Assembly: GCA_030068145.1 (NCBI GenBank)
Contig: JAPJBO010000248.1
Coordinates: 124,001-188,000 of the forward strand
Length of the DNA stretch: 64,000 nucleotides
Direction: 5' to 3'
Source: Diplonema papillatum
Taxonomy: Eukaryota > Euglenozoa > Diplonemea > Diplonemida > Diplonemidae
Every line of letters starts with the position of its first letter. The stretch's first letter is position 1. Made by a program: the position numbers and the translations under genes. The notes under the pieces were generated by a model, which was not told the DNA's origin, ran no database searches, and saw nothing but the letters and a program-made list of their open reading frames with translations. This document shows positions 20,250-30,684 of the stretch, one piece after another.

Positions 20250-20620
20250 CCCCAGGGCGCCCCCCCCCCCCCCCCCCCCCCCCGTGCTCGGTGGGTCCGG
20301 GTGTCCCCCCCCCGGGGTACGAGGCCAAACTTTACCCGTACTCGGTGGTCGGGGGGAGTCTGGGGGGTGCCCCCCCCGGGTACCAGCGCCAAACTTTACC
20401 CGTGCTCGGTGGGTCCCCCCCCCGGGTACGAGCACCGACCTTAGTTTCACCCGGACTTTACCACCCTGGCCGAACTCCGCTTCGGGCCCGAACTTTTTTA
20501 GTACCAGCGCTTAGCACCAGAACGTAGCTTCGCCCGAACTTAGCATCTCGAACTTAGCGCCGTCCGAACTAAGGTTCACCAGAACTTAGCATCGCCCGAA
20601 CTTTACTGTTCCCCGAACTT
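20250..20620 (+). repeat. C-rich low-complexity tract with CAAACTTTACCCGT repeats
   Basis: A run of about 24 C at 20,260-20,283 is followed by several repeats of CCAAACTTTACCCGTGCTCGG. A region of GAACTTAGC-type short repeats runs to about 20,620. It is intronic to copy 1 of the glycosyltransferase-like gene. Confidence 0.8.
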
Positions 20621-21215
20621 TAACTGCTGCCTCCAGTCGCCCCGCGCCGGTCTTTAGCCGAGCGCACGTACTTAGCCTGCACAAAACATTGAAGGCAACC
20701 CGCAAGATTGTTAGTACTAAAAACCCCGTCCGAACCCACGCCGCGCTGAGTGTTAACTCTTCACAGACGGGAGACGATACATACAGATGTCGAGAAGAAG
20801 AAGAAGAAGAAGAAAAAGAACAAGGCCGCTCCTGGTACTCCAGGGCCCGTGACGGTCAACCACAGCTTGCAAAGCTTGAGTCGGAGGCAGCACAGTGCTA
20901 CAACCCCGTCCCCTGTGGCTGACTGTTTCGACGAGCTTGTGTTCAGCGCGAGCGCCAAGCCCCACGGTGCGCCACGCCTTGATGCTCTGGTTTTGGGACT
21001 CGGTACAGATGTCGAAAGGAAAGGCAAAACCGACTGGCGGTTTCCCAATGTACAGGCATCGAAGACCCAGTGAACCCGGGGTTTCTTTTAGAGTTAAAGT
21101 TCGCTTGAAATTCCGGGGGTTTAGGGTCTCTGTGAGACCGTTCATGAACGGGTTCTCTTAGAGCTTTTGCACGATCACACGCCCGGTCCTCCCCCCGCGA
21201 AAAGCGCACGCATAC

Positions 21216-21345
21216 CAGGTTGGACTTGTAAAGGATGTCGCCGTTGCTGTAGACCGCCATGGCGGAGGACTCGGCTTTCTCGAAGGCGTCTCTGAAGAGG
21301 CCGCGGTACGTCGGTTGCGTCACGAACTCTTTGTGGTGCTCGAAG
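21216..21345 (-). CDS. Glycosyltransferase-like protein, copy 1, middle exon
   Basis: The exon codes for FEHHKEFVTQPTYRGLFRDA and then MAVYSNGDILYKSNL. The SNGDIL segment corresponds to the N-x-D metal-site-like motif of GT-A-type transferases. It opens at TACGCACACAG and closes with a GTATGC donor. The equivalent exon of copy 2 (30,546-30,684) has the same ends and three more codons. Phases join 2-to-1 upstream and 0 downstream. Confidence 0.75.
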
Positions 21346-21583
21346 CTGTGTGCGTAGTTTGAGTTCGCAAACGGCCCACGGGCTTAGTACCCCAGAAAAT
21401 ACCTGTGTGTCAGCCGACACATTTTTCATTGCATCACCGAAAACTGACCCCCCCCCCCCCCCCTATGGCGCACTCGGGGCAGCTGATAAGGGGGTTTGCA
21501 TTGCACTTCGAAGCGCAATGCGGGAAGTCAGCGACAAATCGTCACAAAACGAACAGAACGAAGGTTGTGCAAGAAACGAGCAC

Positions 21584-23087
21584 CTGGTGAAAATGGGAAA
21601 GCCGCCGTGCTTGTTGGTGAGGCGCCTACCGACTGAGTCCGACGGCTCGAGGTACAACGCCGGAGCCACGGGTGCGCCGAGCGCGCCCCACGCGTGAAGA
21701 AGCCGGCGGAAGCTGAGCTCGGAGGCGGCGTACGAGTCGGACGACGCGTTCAGCGGCTTCGGCGACCCGAACAGCGGCACGACGGGGCCGAGGACGTCGC
21801 GCGGGAGGTACGGCGCGCGGGCGGCCCTCCGGGCCGCGAAGAGCGACCTCCAACAGGTTCGGACGCCGCAGTCCGCGCGTCTGTACAGGTAGAACCGGGC
21901 GTGCGGCGAGGTCGCATCCGTGGAGGTGCACGAGACCGTCGACGCGGCTGGGTGGTCACCGGCGGCGTCGGCTGGCAGCTGGGTGGCCCCAGCGTACCGG
22001 CCGCCCCCGTCTCCGCCGCGGGGGGTGAGGAAGACAGCGTGGGTCTTCGGAAGGTGGCCGTGGTCTGCGGGGTCGATGGGACGGGCGGCGCGTCTGCCAC
22101 GTCGAACGTTTCGTCGTTCCACACCGTGCGGGAGTGCGCGCTGAGCGTCGGCTCCCGGTTCAGCCCCAGGTGCGTGCCGGCCCAGGACCGAAACACGACG
22201 CCGCCCTTCCTCCCGAACACGACCTGCCACGTCTTTTCGGCGTCGCTGGCGGCCGACGACGCGGTGTCGACCGCCCTCGCCACCCACCGGCCGCCGTGCG
22301 CCCGGATCCCGACCATCATGCCCTTCTCCAGGTCCTTCGCTCTCACCGGGACCCACACGGGAGACGCTGCCGGTGATTTGTCCGCGGTTTTCTCCGAGGC
22401 TGCGTCCTGCTGTGCCCAGTGCTTTCTGGCTGCTCCGGGCTGTGGATCCGCTTCATTTCGGGCGGGCGGCCGGTCCGAGCCGCCGTCCGTCGCTCTCACC
22501 GGAACCCACACGGGAGACGCTGGCGGGTTGTTCGCGGTTTCCTCCGAGGCTGAGTCCTGCTGTGCCCAGTGCTTTCTGGCTACTCCGGGCTGTGGCGGCC
22601 GGTCCGAGCCGCCGTCCTTAGCTCTCACCGGAACCCACACGGGAGACGCTGCCGGGTTGTTCGCGGTTTCCTCCGAGGCTGAGTCCTGCTGTGCCCAGTG
22701 CTTTCTGGCTACTCCGGGCTGTGGCGGCCGGTCCGAGCCGCCGTCCTTCGCTCTTACCGGAACCCACACGGGAGACGCTGCCGGGTTGTCCTCCGAGGCT
22801 GAGTCCTGCTGTGCCCAGTGCTTTCTGGCCACTCCGGACCGTGGATCCGCTTCGTTTCGGGCGGGCGGCCGGTCCGAGCCGCCGTCCAACGCGGAGTCGA
22901 CCTCTGCCCAGGAATACCGCCGCGCTCGCGGCGCGCCGTGCGCTTGCGACTCGACTCGGGGCCTCCGCACGTGGTGCGGGACGCGGCGCGGCCGCTGGGA
23001 CCCACCCGCGTGGAGCCGCGGGAACAGCAGCCCGCCCGCCAGCAGCAGCGCGAGGGCCAGCAGCAGTTTCCGCGGTCGGCCGTCCAT
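21584..23087 (-). pseudogene. Glycosyltransferase-like protein, copy 1, first exon (frameshifted)
   Basis: Starts at ATG 23,087 with a membrane anchor or signal (KLLLALALLLAGGLLFP). Four and a half copies of a 43-residue repeat follow (GVARKHWAQQDSASEE and SPVWVPVRAKD), then a fascin-like beta-trefoil segment: MMVGIRAHGGRWVARAV, WQVVFGRKGGVVFRSW, AGTHLGLNREPTLSAHSR. Compared with copy 2, a net 22-bp loss near 22,055-22,090 shifts the frame, so the following part (LPKTHAVFLTPRGGDGG to FPIFT) is out of frame with the start. The exon ends at CACCAG|GTGCTCG, the same site as copy 2. It is either a pseudogene or carries a sequence error. Confidence 0.7.
22375..22905 (-). repeat. In-gene 126-129 bp tandem repeat
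   Basis: Four near-identical units inside the first exon of copy 1, each encoding about 43 residues with ARKHWAQQDSASE and WVPVRAKDGGSDRPP. Copy 2 has a single diverged unit, so the expansion followed the gene duplication. Confidence 0.85.
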
Positions 23088-23184
23088 TGTTCGCGTGCCG
23101 GGTGCCGACGATCAACCGAGGTTGATGGCGCAGTCTGGTGCCTTTCGACTTTTTCTTGTTTTGTGTGTTTGGTTGTTTTCGCTG

Positions 23185-23515
23185 TTGAAAATACTCGACG
23201 TAGCTGCTTCGACTCCGAATGGTAGGGGGGAAATATAGAGGTAAGGGGCAAATACAGTACAAACACAATCTGATTTGTTCTTCGCTTACACCACCGTATT
23301 TGTTCTTCGCTTACACCACCGTGTGTTGTTTTCTCACTCAGGATTTTTTGACCTGTTGTGTTTGTGTGATTTGTCGTGTAGGAGTAGACCCGCATGACCT
23401 CACGTCCGTTCAACACGTGGTTCGGTAGTTACAGCACTTGGGATCCCCTCTGTTCTTTGTCGGGCAGCATCGTCGAGCATTTCCTTTCAAGCTGGCGCTT
23501 ATGTAAAAAAAAAAA
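23185..23515 (+). repeat. Dispersed repeat family B (long copy)
   Basis: About 330 bp from AATACTCGACGTAGCTGCTT to GGCGCTTATGT plus about 12 A. Internal phrases are CTTCGCTTACACCACCGTGT (partly duplicated here), TTTGTGTGATTTGTCGTGTA and GGTTCGGTAGTTACAGCACT. It lies just 5' of copy 1 of the glycosyltransferase-like gene. Its A-tail meets the foldback element. Confidence 0.8.
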
Positions 23516-23566
23516 ACGGACTTAACCATAAGGGAAGCACTTAAGTCGGGAAAATATATAACGGAA

Positions 23567-23966
23567 GCTGCTTCCGTTATATATTTTTCCCAGCTTCCGT
23601 TATATATTTTTTCTGCTTCCGTTATATATTTTCCAGCTTCCGTTATATATTTTCCAGCTTCCGTTATATATTTTCCAGCTTCCGCTATATATTTTCCAGC
23701 TTCCGTTATATATTTTCCAGCTTCCGTTATATATTTTCCAGCTTCCGTTATATATTTTCCAGCTTCCGTTATATATTTTCCAGCTTCCGTTATATATTTT
23801 CCAGCTTCCGTTATATATTTTCCAGCTTCCGTTATATATTTTCCAGCTTCCGTTATATATTTTCCAGCTTCCGTTATATATTTTCCAGCTTCCGTTATAT
23901 ATTTTCCAGCTTCCGCTATATATTTTCCAGCTTCCGTTATATATTTTCCAGCTTCCGTTATATATG
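23567..23966 (-). repeat. 21-bp tandem array, left arm
   Basis: About 18 copies of CTTCCGTTATATATTTTCCAG. As 21 is a multiple of three, the minus strand reads as a repeating IYNGSWK peptide; I regard that as fortuitous. Confidence 0.95.
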
Positions 23967-24098
23967 CTATGTTCTGATAAAGATTGGAGTGTTTCCATAA
24001 GTCACCACACAGAAATGCAGGCCCAAAGTCACCGGAGAAAGCCTAACTAGATAACGAAGAAAGCCTAACTAGAGAAACAAAAGAGGAACAGCAACAAG

Positions 24099-24479
24099 AT
24101 GGAAAGGCAACGAGACGCATCTGGAAACCCCCGACAGCAAAATCAGCAGCAGCTTCCGCACCAGCTGCAACTTCCGCAGCAGCAGTTTCAGCACCAGCAG
24201 CAACTTCCGCATCAGCATCACCAGGCACCGAACCACCCGCAGCAGTTCCAGCACCAGCAGCAACTTCCGCATCAGCTTTACCAGGCACACAACGGAACGA
24301 TGTTCCGGTGGGCGTCCTTGCAGCAGGCCACTAAGGCCACACCCCCGAAACCACCATGCAGCGCGGTTCCATCCAAGAAGATCTGGGGTAGAGCCCCGGC
24401 AAGAGCCCTCTTTGAGCTGGCGAGGGCCAGGAAGGCGCATCCCAACACCTCACCTTCCATTGACCTCGAACTTCGCTAG
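24099..24479 (+). CDS. Gln/His-rich protein, left arm frame
   Basis: Frame of 126 residues starting MERQRDASGNPRQQ, then about 50 residues dominated by Gln, His and Pro (LPHQLQLPQQQFQHQQQ), then an unrelated C-terminal part with KKIWGRAPARALFELARARK. Its first about 65 codons lie in the inverted arm and match the start of the opposite frame at 24,568-25,194. No known domain. The composition is prion-like or scaffold-like. Either real element-encoded proteins or chance frames over a CAG-rich repeat would explain it. Confidence 0.4.
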   Translation: MERQRDASGNPRQQNQQQLPHQLQLPQQQFQHQQQLPHQHHQAPNHPQQFQHQQQLPHQLYQAHNGTMFRWASLQQATKATPPKPPCSAVPSKKIWGRAPARALFELARARKAHPNTSPSIDLELR

Positions 24480-24567
24480 AGAAGACCTTCTTAAAGAATC
24501 TCCCTGTTTTGCTCGCGTGGCTGAGGAGAGCCCCCTGCAGTCTTCCCACTTTTCACCCCGCCCATCG

Positions 24568-25194
24568 TCACGTCTTCTGCTTCCGCTGCTGCGACCTGCT
24601 GCCCTGGGCTGCTCCTTCTGCTTGCGGTGCGTCCCGATGCTGTGCTTGCAGCCCGGCAGCTGGTGGGGCTGCTTCTTCTGCTCGTGGTGCGTCCCGATGC
24701 TGCGCCTGCACCTCCCTGGCCGCTGGTGGGGCTGCTCTTTCTGCCCGTGGTGCGGCCTGATGCTGTGCTGCTCGCACGTGCCCAGAGGCTGCGCCTCGCG
24801 GTGCGTCTGGATGCGGGTTGTATGTTGCGTCCATATAGGCACCCGGACCGTAGGAGGGCACTGGGTTGTAGTAACCCGGATAACCCGCCGGGTAGGAGTA
24901 CGGACTGTGCTGGTACTGCACAGTCTGGGGCTGAAAATGCTGCTGGTGCTGAAGCTGCTGCTGCTGGTGCTGGTGCGGCTGGTGGTGCTGCGGGTGCTGA
25001 AACTGCTGCGGGTGCTGAAACTGCTGCGGGTGGTACTGTGCCTGGTGAAGCTGGTGCGGAAGTTGCTGCTGGTGCTGGAACTGCTGCGGGTGGTTCGGTG
25101 CCTGGTGATGCCGATGCGGACGTTGCTGCTGGTGCTGAAACTGCTGCTGATTTTGCTGTCGGGGGTTTCCAGATGCGTCTCGTTGCCTTTCCAT
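24568..25194 (-). CDS. Gln/His-rich protein, right arm frame
   Basis: Frame of 208 residues with the same start as the left frame (MERQRDASGNPRQQNQQQ), a long QH/QP tract, then a Tyr/Pro segment (YSYPAGYPGYYNPVPSYG) and an Ala/Arg-rich tail with repeated AQHRDAPRAEEAAPP. The two frames converge on the centre of the foldback element. No catalytic domain visible. Confidence 0.45.
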   Translation of the reverse strand: MERQRDASGNPRQQNQQQFQHQQQRPHRHHQAPNHPQQFQHQQQLPHQLHQAQYHPQQFQHPQQFQHPQHHQPHQHQQQQLQHQQHFQPQTVQYQHSPYSYPAGYPGYYNPVPSYGPGAYMDATYNPHPDAPRGAASGHVRAAQHQAAPRAERAAPPAAREVQAQHRDAPRAEEAAPPAAGLQAQHRDAPQAEGAAQGSRSQQRKQKT

Positions 25195-25326
25195 CCTGTT
25201 GCTGTTCCTCTTTTGTTTCTCTAGTTAGGCTTTCTTCGTTATCTAGTTAGGCTTTCTCCGGTGACTTTGGGCCTGCATTTCTGTGTGGTGACTTATGGAA
25301 ACACTCCAATATTTATCAGAACATAG

Positions 25327-25735
25327 CATATATAACGGAAGCTGGAAAATATATAGCGGAAGCTGGAAAATATATAGCGGAAGCTGGAAAATATATAACG
25401 GAAGCTGGAAAATATATAACGGAAGCTGGAAAATATATAACGGAAGCTGGAAAATATATAACGGAAGCTGGAAAATATATAACGGAAGCTGGAAAATATA
25501 TAACGGAAGCTGGAAAATATATAACGGAAGCTGGAAAATATATAACGGAAGCTGGAAAATATATAACGGAAGCTGGAAAATATATAACGGAAGCTGGAAA
25601 ATATATAACGGAAGCTGGAAAATATATAACGGAAGCTGGAAAATATATAACGGAAGCTGGGAAAAATGAATAACGGAAGCTTGAAAATATATAACGGAAG
25701 CAGAAAATATATAACGGAAGCAGTTCCGATATATA
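25327..25735 (+). repeat. 21-bp tandem array, right arm
   Basis: About 16 copies of the reverse complement of the left-arm unit (ATAACGGAAGCTGGAAAATAT). It forms the inverted partner of 23,567-23,966. Confidence 0.95.
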
Positions 25736-25766
25736 TTTTCCCGACTTAAGTGCTTCCGATAAGCTT

Positions 25767-26819
25767 AGTCCTCAAAAAAAAAACGTGCAAAATATCTGCG
25801 AGGAAAAATGGGCCAGACCTCTTCAGCTTGCGCTGCTCACAATAGCGAGTGCCAGAAAGCCTGACGTAGCTTACAGCAGGAAAAGCGAAGGCGATGATCC
25901 CGTGTGGGGGGTGTAAAGGTTGACGCCTTTCGACCTTTGGTTTGGTTGAGTGGGCGTAGGTTCGGCGTTTGGGCAATGCTATGCTTCGTGGTCGACTGCA
26001 GTCGTAAATTTGTTGCACTAGCGTGTGGGCCTTTAAAGCGTGGATGATGCCTCTCGCGCTGCTCCCCTTGAGGTTTCTGGCTCATGCCAAAGCGCCGCCG
26101 CCCGGGTTAAGGGGTTGCGGCATCAGGCGTGGGCCAGGGCCAGGGAGGCTGTTCGGAGGGGTCACCACCCACCGTTCGCGGGCTTCGTTACTTCACTGCC
26201 CCCGGCTCTCCCCGGCCGTAAATTTGTTGCATTAGTGCGATTGTCAGGACGCCTGCAGTCTGTCGCCGGGACATATCGCATGATAGCTATAGTCCGCGGC
26301 AGGCTACCTCAGTGTGGACGGCTCGTTTCTGGCGATTTGGAATCTGTCAAACAAAAGAATTGAGGCACTGCAGCAACAGAGGTGGAGCCAAGGTGCGAGT
26401 AGCATTTTCTCGGGCAACGGAGAGAGATACGCGTTTAGAGCCGCGCGAGGGCAAGGAGGGGGTTGGTTAACGAGAGTCGCAGCCGTCTGTTAAGCGGGAG
26501 CCGCCGTTCGTTTTTCCTTCCATTTTGATGAGAGCGGGCGACTAGCGCCTGTCGATCTCCACAATACTTTCAAGCACTTCGGGAATTCCAACTGGTCGCC
26601 TATGGGCTAGGCAGGGGTCGACCACTGTTCCTCGTCGCCACCACCAGATGCTTCGCATCTCGACGCCAATAACCTCGCGCCCTGGTGCAGGGAGGGTAAC
26701 CTCGCTGGCCGGATGCCGCGACTGTCAAAACTGTATCTTGGAGGCTTTCCTGCGGCGGTCTGTCTAGCAGAACACTATTCTTGACGAGACGATAATCTCG
26801 CGCATTGGCACAGGGAAGA
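25767..26819. other. Spacer with a family I copy
   Basis: A reversed family I repeat lies at about 25,990-26,240 (TTTCTGGCTCATGCCAAAGC), with high identity to 7,690-7,900. From 26,240 to 26,819 no repeat or gene was recognised, apart from decayed hints of the downstream tail copies. Confidence 0.5.
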
Positions 26820-27131
26820 TCATAAGCTCGCTGATCGGATACCGACTTTCAACTGGATTTCCTGACTAGTAGAACTAGAGCTTCCGCCTCTCGACAACGA
26901 CAACATCGCACGACGCAGGGAAGTGGTCGCCTTAGTGTCCTGAAGCTGGCCCTGGGTGTCTTGAAGGCTTTCCCGACGCTTTGGTCGAACAGCAGCTTCC
27001 GTCTGGGTTGCAAGTGCGAGTCCCTGCCAGCGCCGTGTCAAGAGACGACGACGACATCGCGAAGGTGGTCTCTTGGGCCGGTGCCGTGTGTCCTTTAACT
27101 GCACGCTATGGAGGGCTATCCCGACGCGACC
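26820..27131 (-). repeat. Degenerate tail copies of glycosyltransferase-like copy 2
   Basis: Two decayed copies of the final coding block (for example at 26,878, GAGCTTCCGCCTCTCGACAA, and at 26,984, GTCGAACAGCAGCTTCCG) lie directly downstream of the stop of the exon at 27,132. The arrangement mirrors that downstream of copy 1. Confidence 0.65.
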
Positions 27132-27665
27132 CTAGTCGAACAGCAGCTTCCGCCTCTCGACGACGATTATCTCGCCCCACGGCGTCGACAGCGTGGCGAA
27201 CCTCGCGTCCAAGACGCGCCCCTTGGACCAGGACCCGTGCTTCGCAGCGAGCTCTCGGTTGTACCGCGACTTGGGTTGCAAGTGCGAGTCCTTCCTGCCA
27301 GCGCCGTGGTTCTGGTGCACAGCGAGGATGGTGTCGCTCGCGTCGACGACCACCGCGCCGGCGTCCCTGTTGTACTTGCCAACGAGCCAGTTGTCGAAGG
27401 CGACGCCGCCTACTATGAAGTCGGGCATCGCGCCCCAGTCGCACAGCCCGCGGCTGACCGCGAAGTAGTCCTCCGCGTTGGACTGGTACCGCTTTCCGGT
27501 GGCCGCCAGCCGCGTTAGAACCCGGTCGAGGTCCTCCTCGCCGCGTCCCAAATCCACGCCCGCCGGCATGTCCGTGTTGATCCGCATCCCGACAACGAGG
27601 AGCTTCACCTTGCCACCCGCCTGCCATTTCGCTGCGAACGCGAAGGACGCCGCCAGCGATTCCGC
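27132..27665 (-). CDS. Glycosyltransferase-like protein, copy 2, last exon
   Basis: 178 codons, the same length as copy 1. Motifs: KLLVVGMRINTDMPAGVDLG, AEDYFAVSRGLCDWGAMPDF, GGVAFDNWLVGKYNRDAG, DTILAVHQNHGAGRKDS; ends RRKLLFD-stop. The acceptor CACACGTCAG follows immediately upon the minisatellite-filled intron. Together with 30,546-30,684 and 31,606-32,666 it makes a 577-residue protein with no frame break. Predicted role: a Golgi or secretory-pathway glycosyltransferase-like protein. Donor and acceptor sugars are unknown. Confidence 0.8.
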   Translation of the reverse strand, partial: AESLAASFAFAAKWQAGGKVKLLVVGMRINTDMPAGVDLGRGEEDLDRVLTRLAATGKRYQSNAEDYFAVSRGLCDWGAMPDFIVGGVAFDNWLVGKYNRDAGAVVVDASDTILAVHQNHGAGRKDSHLQPKSRYNRELAAKHGSWSKGRVLDARFATLSTPWGEIIVVERRKLLFD

Positions 27666-27674
27666 CTGACGTGT

Positions 27675-30260
27675 GAAAGTGTGAAGCTTGTACGGTGTTG
27701 TCTTCAAAGCAGTGGTGTGAAGTGTGAAGCTTGTACGGTGTTGTCTTCAAAGCAGTGGTGTGAAGTGTGAAGCTTGTACGGTGTTGTCTTCAAAGCAGTG
27801 GGGGTGAAGTGTGAAGCTTGTACGGTGTTGTCTTCAAAGCAGTGCTGTTGCCGTTCCTCCCCGTGGTGTGAAGTGTGAAGCTTACACGCTGCTGTCTTCA
27901 AAGCAGTGCCGTTGCCGTTCCTCCCCGTGGTGTGAAGTGTGAAGCTTACACGGTGCTGTCTTCAAAGCAGTGCCGTTGCCGTTCCTCCCCGTGGTGTGAA
28001 GTGTGAAGCTTACACGCTGCTGTCTTCAAAGCAGTGCCGTTGCCGTTCCTCCCCGTGGTGTGAAGTGTGAAGCTTACACGCTGCTGTCTTCAAAGCAGTG
28101 CCGTTGCCGTTCCTCCCCGTGGTGTGAAGTGTGAAGCTTACACGCTGCTGTCTTCAAAGCAGTGCCGTTGCCGTTCCTCCCCGTGGTGTGAAGTGTGAAG
28201 CTTGTACGGTGTTGTCTTCAAAGCAGTGGGGGTGAAGTGTGAAGCTTGTACGGTGTTGTCTTCAAAGCAGTGCCGTTGCCGTTCCTCCCCGTGGTGTGAA
28301 GTGTGAAGCTTACACGCTGCTGTCTTCAAAGCAGTGCCGTTGCCGTTCCTCCCCGTGGTGTGAAGTGTGAAGCTTACACGCTGCTGTCTTCAAAGCAGTG
28401 CCGTTGCCGTTCCTCCCCGTGGTGTGAAGTGTGAAGCTTACACGCTGCTGTCTTCAAAGCAGTGCCGTTGCCGTTCCTCCCCGTGGTGTGAAGTGTGAAG
28501 CTTACACGCTGCTGTCTTCAAAGCAGTGCCGTTGCCGTTCCTCCCCGTGGTGTGAAGTGTGAAGCTTACACGCTGCTGTCTTCAAAGCAGTGCCGTTGCC
28601 GTTCCTCCCCGTGGTGTGAAGTGTGAAGCTTACACGCTGCTGTCTTCAAAGCAGTGCCGTTGCCGTTCCTCCCCGTGGTGTGAAGTGTGAAGCTTACACG
28701 CTGCTGTCTTCAAAGCAGTGCCGTTGCCGTTCCTCCCCGTGGTGTGAAGTGTGAAGCTTACACGCTGCTGTCTTCAAAGCAGTGCCGTTGCCGTTCCTCC
28801 CCGTGGTGTGAAGTGTGAAGCTTACACGCTGCTGTCTTCAAAGCAGTGCCGTTGCCGTTCCTCCCCGTGGTGTGAAGTGTGAAGCTTACACGCTGCTGTC
28901 TTCAAAGCAGTGCCGTTGCCGTTCCTCCCCGTGGTGTGAAGTGTGAAGCTTACACGCTGCTGTCTTCAAAGCAGTGCCGTTGCCGTTCCTCCCCGTGGTG
29001 TGAAGTGTGAAGCTTACACGCTGCTGTCTTCAAAGCAGTGCCGTTGCCGTTCCTCCCCGTGGTGTGAAGTGTGAAGCTTACACGCTGCTGTCTTCAAAGC
29101 AGTGCCGTTGCCGTTCCTCCCCGTGGTGTGAAGTGTGAAGCTTACACGCTGCTGTCTTCAAAGCAGTGCCGTTGCCGTTCCTCCCCGTGGTGTGAAGTGT
29201 GAAGCTTACACGCTGCTGTCTTCAAAGCAGTGCCGTTGCCGTTCCTCCCCGTGGTGTGAAGTGTGAAGCTTACACGCTGCTGTCTTCAAAGCAGTGCCGT
29301 TGCCGTTCCTCCCCGTGGTGTGAAGTGTGAAGCTTACACGCTGCTGTCTTCAAAGCAGTGCCGTTGCCGTTCCTCCCCGTGGTGTGAAGTGTGAAGCTTA
29401 CACGCTGCTGTCTTCAAAGCAGTGCCGTTGCCGTTCCTCCCCGTGGTGTGAAGTGTGAAGCTTACACGCTGCTGTCTTCAAAGCAGTGCCGTTGCCGTTC
29501 CTCCCCGTGGTGTGAAGTGTGAAGCTTACACGCTGCTGTCTTCAAAGCAGTGCCGTTGCCGTTCCTCCCCGTGGTGTGAAGTGTGAAGCTTACACGCTGC
29601 TGTCTTCAAAGCAGTGCCGTTGCCGTTCCTCCCCGTGGTGTGAAGTGTGAAGCTTGTACGGTGTTGTCTTCAAAGCAGTGGGGGTGAAGTGTGAAGCTTG
29701 TACGGTGTTGTCTTCAAAGCAGTGCTGTTGCCGTTCCTCCCCGTGGTGTGAAGTGTGAAGCTTACACGCTGCTGTCTTCAAAGCAGTGCCGTTGCCGTTC
29801 CTCCCCGTGGTGTGAAGTGTGAAGCTTACACGCTGCTGTCTTCAAAGCAGTGCCGTTGCCGTTCCTCCCCGTGGTGTGAAGTGTGAAGCTTACACGCTGC
29901 TGTCTTCAAAGCAGTGCCGTTGCCGTTCCTCCCCGTGGTGTGAAGTGTGAAGCTTACACGCTGCTGTCTTCAAAGCAGTGCCGTTGCCGTTCCTCCCCGT
30001 GGTGTGAAGTGTGAAGCTTACACGCTGCTGTCTTCAAAGCAGTGCCGTTGCCGTTCCTCCCCGTGGTGTGAAGTGTGAAGCTTACACGCTGCTGTCTTCA
30101 AAGCAGTGCCGTTGCCGTTCCTCCCCGTGGTGTGAAGTGTGAAGCTTACACGCTGCTGTCTTCAAAGCAGTGCCGTTGCCGTTCCTCCCCGTGGTGTGAA
30201 GTGTGAAGCTTACACGCTGCTGTCTTCAAAGCAGTGCCGTTGCCGTTCCTCCCCGTGACC
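27675..30260 (+). repeat. 64-bp satellite array inside intron 2 of copy 2
   Basis: About 40 units of 64 bp, with GAAGCTTACACGCTGCTGTC, TTCAAAGCAGTGCCGTTGCC and GTTCCTCCCCGTGGTGTGAA. The homogeneous core gives way to shorter 46-bp variants at the left edge and at about 28,200 and 29,650. It fills almost the whole 2.88-kb intron. At 30,262-30,372 a different 42-bp unit (GACCGCAGCGAGAAACGATA) is present twice. Confidence 0.97.
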
Positions 30261-30545
30261 GCAGCGAGAAACGATATACAACAGCAAAAAGTGGGCAAAG
30301 CAGTGCCGTTGCCGTTCCTCCCCGTGACCGCAGCGAGAAACGATATACAACAGCAAAAAGTGGGCAGCAAAAAATGGGTCTTCTGTGCTTCCCCGGAAGC
30401 GTTGGATGAACGAAACAGGTTTGAAGGAAGTGTGCGCCACAAACAAAGGAGGCGCCAGATCCGTTTTGCAGGCTCGTTGGGTGCCGGTCAAGCGCAAATG
30501 CATAATTGACGGGCCCCCCTCGACGTGAGACTAAAGTGCGCATAC

Positions 30546-30684
30546 CAGGCTGGACGTGAAAAGGATGTCGGAGTTGCTGTAGACCGCCATGGCCGGCGAC
30601 TCGCTGGTGCGCGCCTTCTTGAATGCGTCTTTGAAGAGGCCGCGGTACGTCGGCTGCGTCTGGAACTCTTTGTGGTGCTCGAAG
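30546..30684 (-). CDS. Glycosyltransferase-like protein, copy 2, middle exon
   Basis: Codes for FEHHKEFQTQPTYRGLFKDA, then AMAVYSNSDILFTSSL. SNSDILF is the clearest form of the N-x-D type motif in this family. Bounded by GTGCCCACAG and a GTATGC donor. Phase joins match copy 1. Confidence 0.8.

Larger units (their letters stand above)
23519..25766. mobile_element. Foldback (palindromic) element with 21-bp subrepeats
   Basis: Two inverted arms (about 23,519-24,293 and 25,045-25,766) enclose a 750-bp unpaired centre. The outer ends share GGAAGCACTTAAGTCGGG. Inside each arm is an array of a 21-bp unit, CTTCCGTTATATATTTTCCAG (about 18 copies left, about 16 right), then about 330 bp of near-identical inverted sequence. 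Both outer flanks contain an A-run plus C (AAAAAAAAAC), a possible target duplication within the tail of a family B repeat. The layout resembles foldback transposons. No transposase was seen. It separates the two glycosyltransferase-like paralogues. Confidence 0.8.

Noticed and set aside
21694..23238. Plus-strand 514-codon frame
   Set aside because: It is antisense to the first exon of glycosyltransferase-like copy 1, whose coding nature is supported by copy 2.
23600..25669. Repeating IYNGSWK peptides on both arms
   Set aside because: A direct consequence of the 21-bp array; no start, domain or flank supports translation.
27675..30260. CRISPR-like array of 64-bp units
   Set aside because: The whole unit is repeated with no variable spacers, inside a eukaryotic intron. 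It is a satellite.
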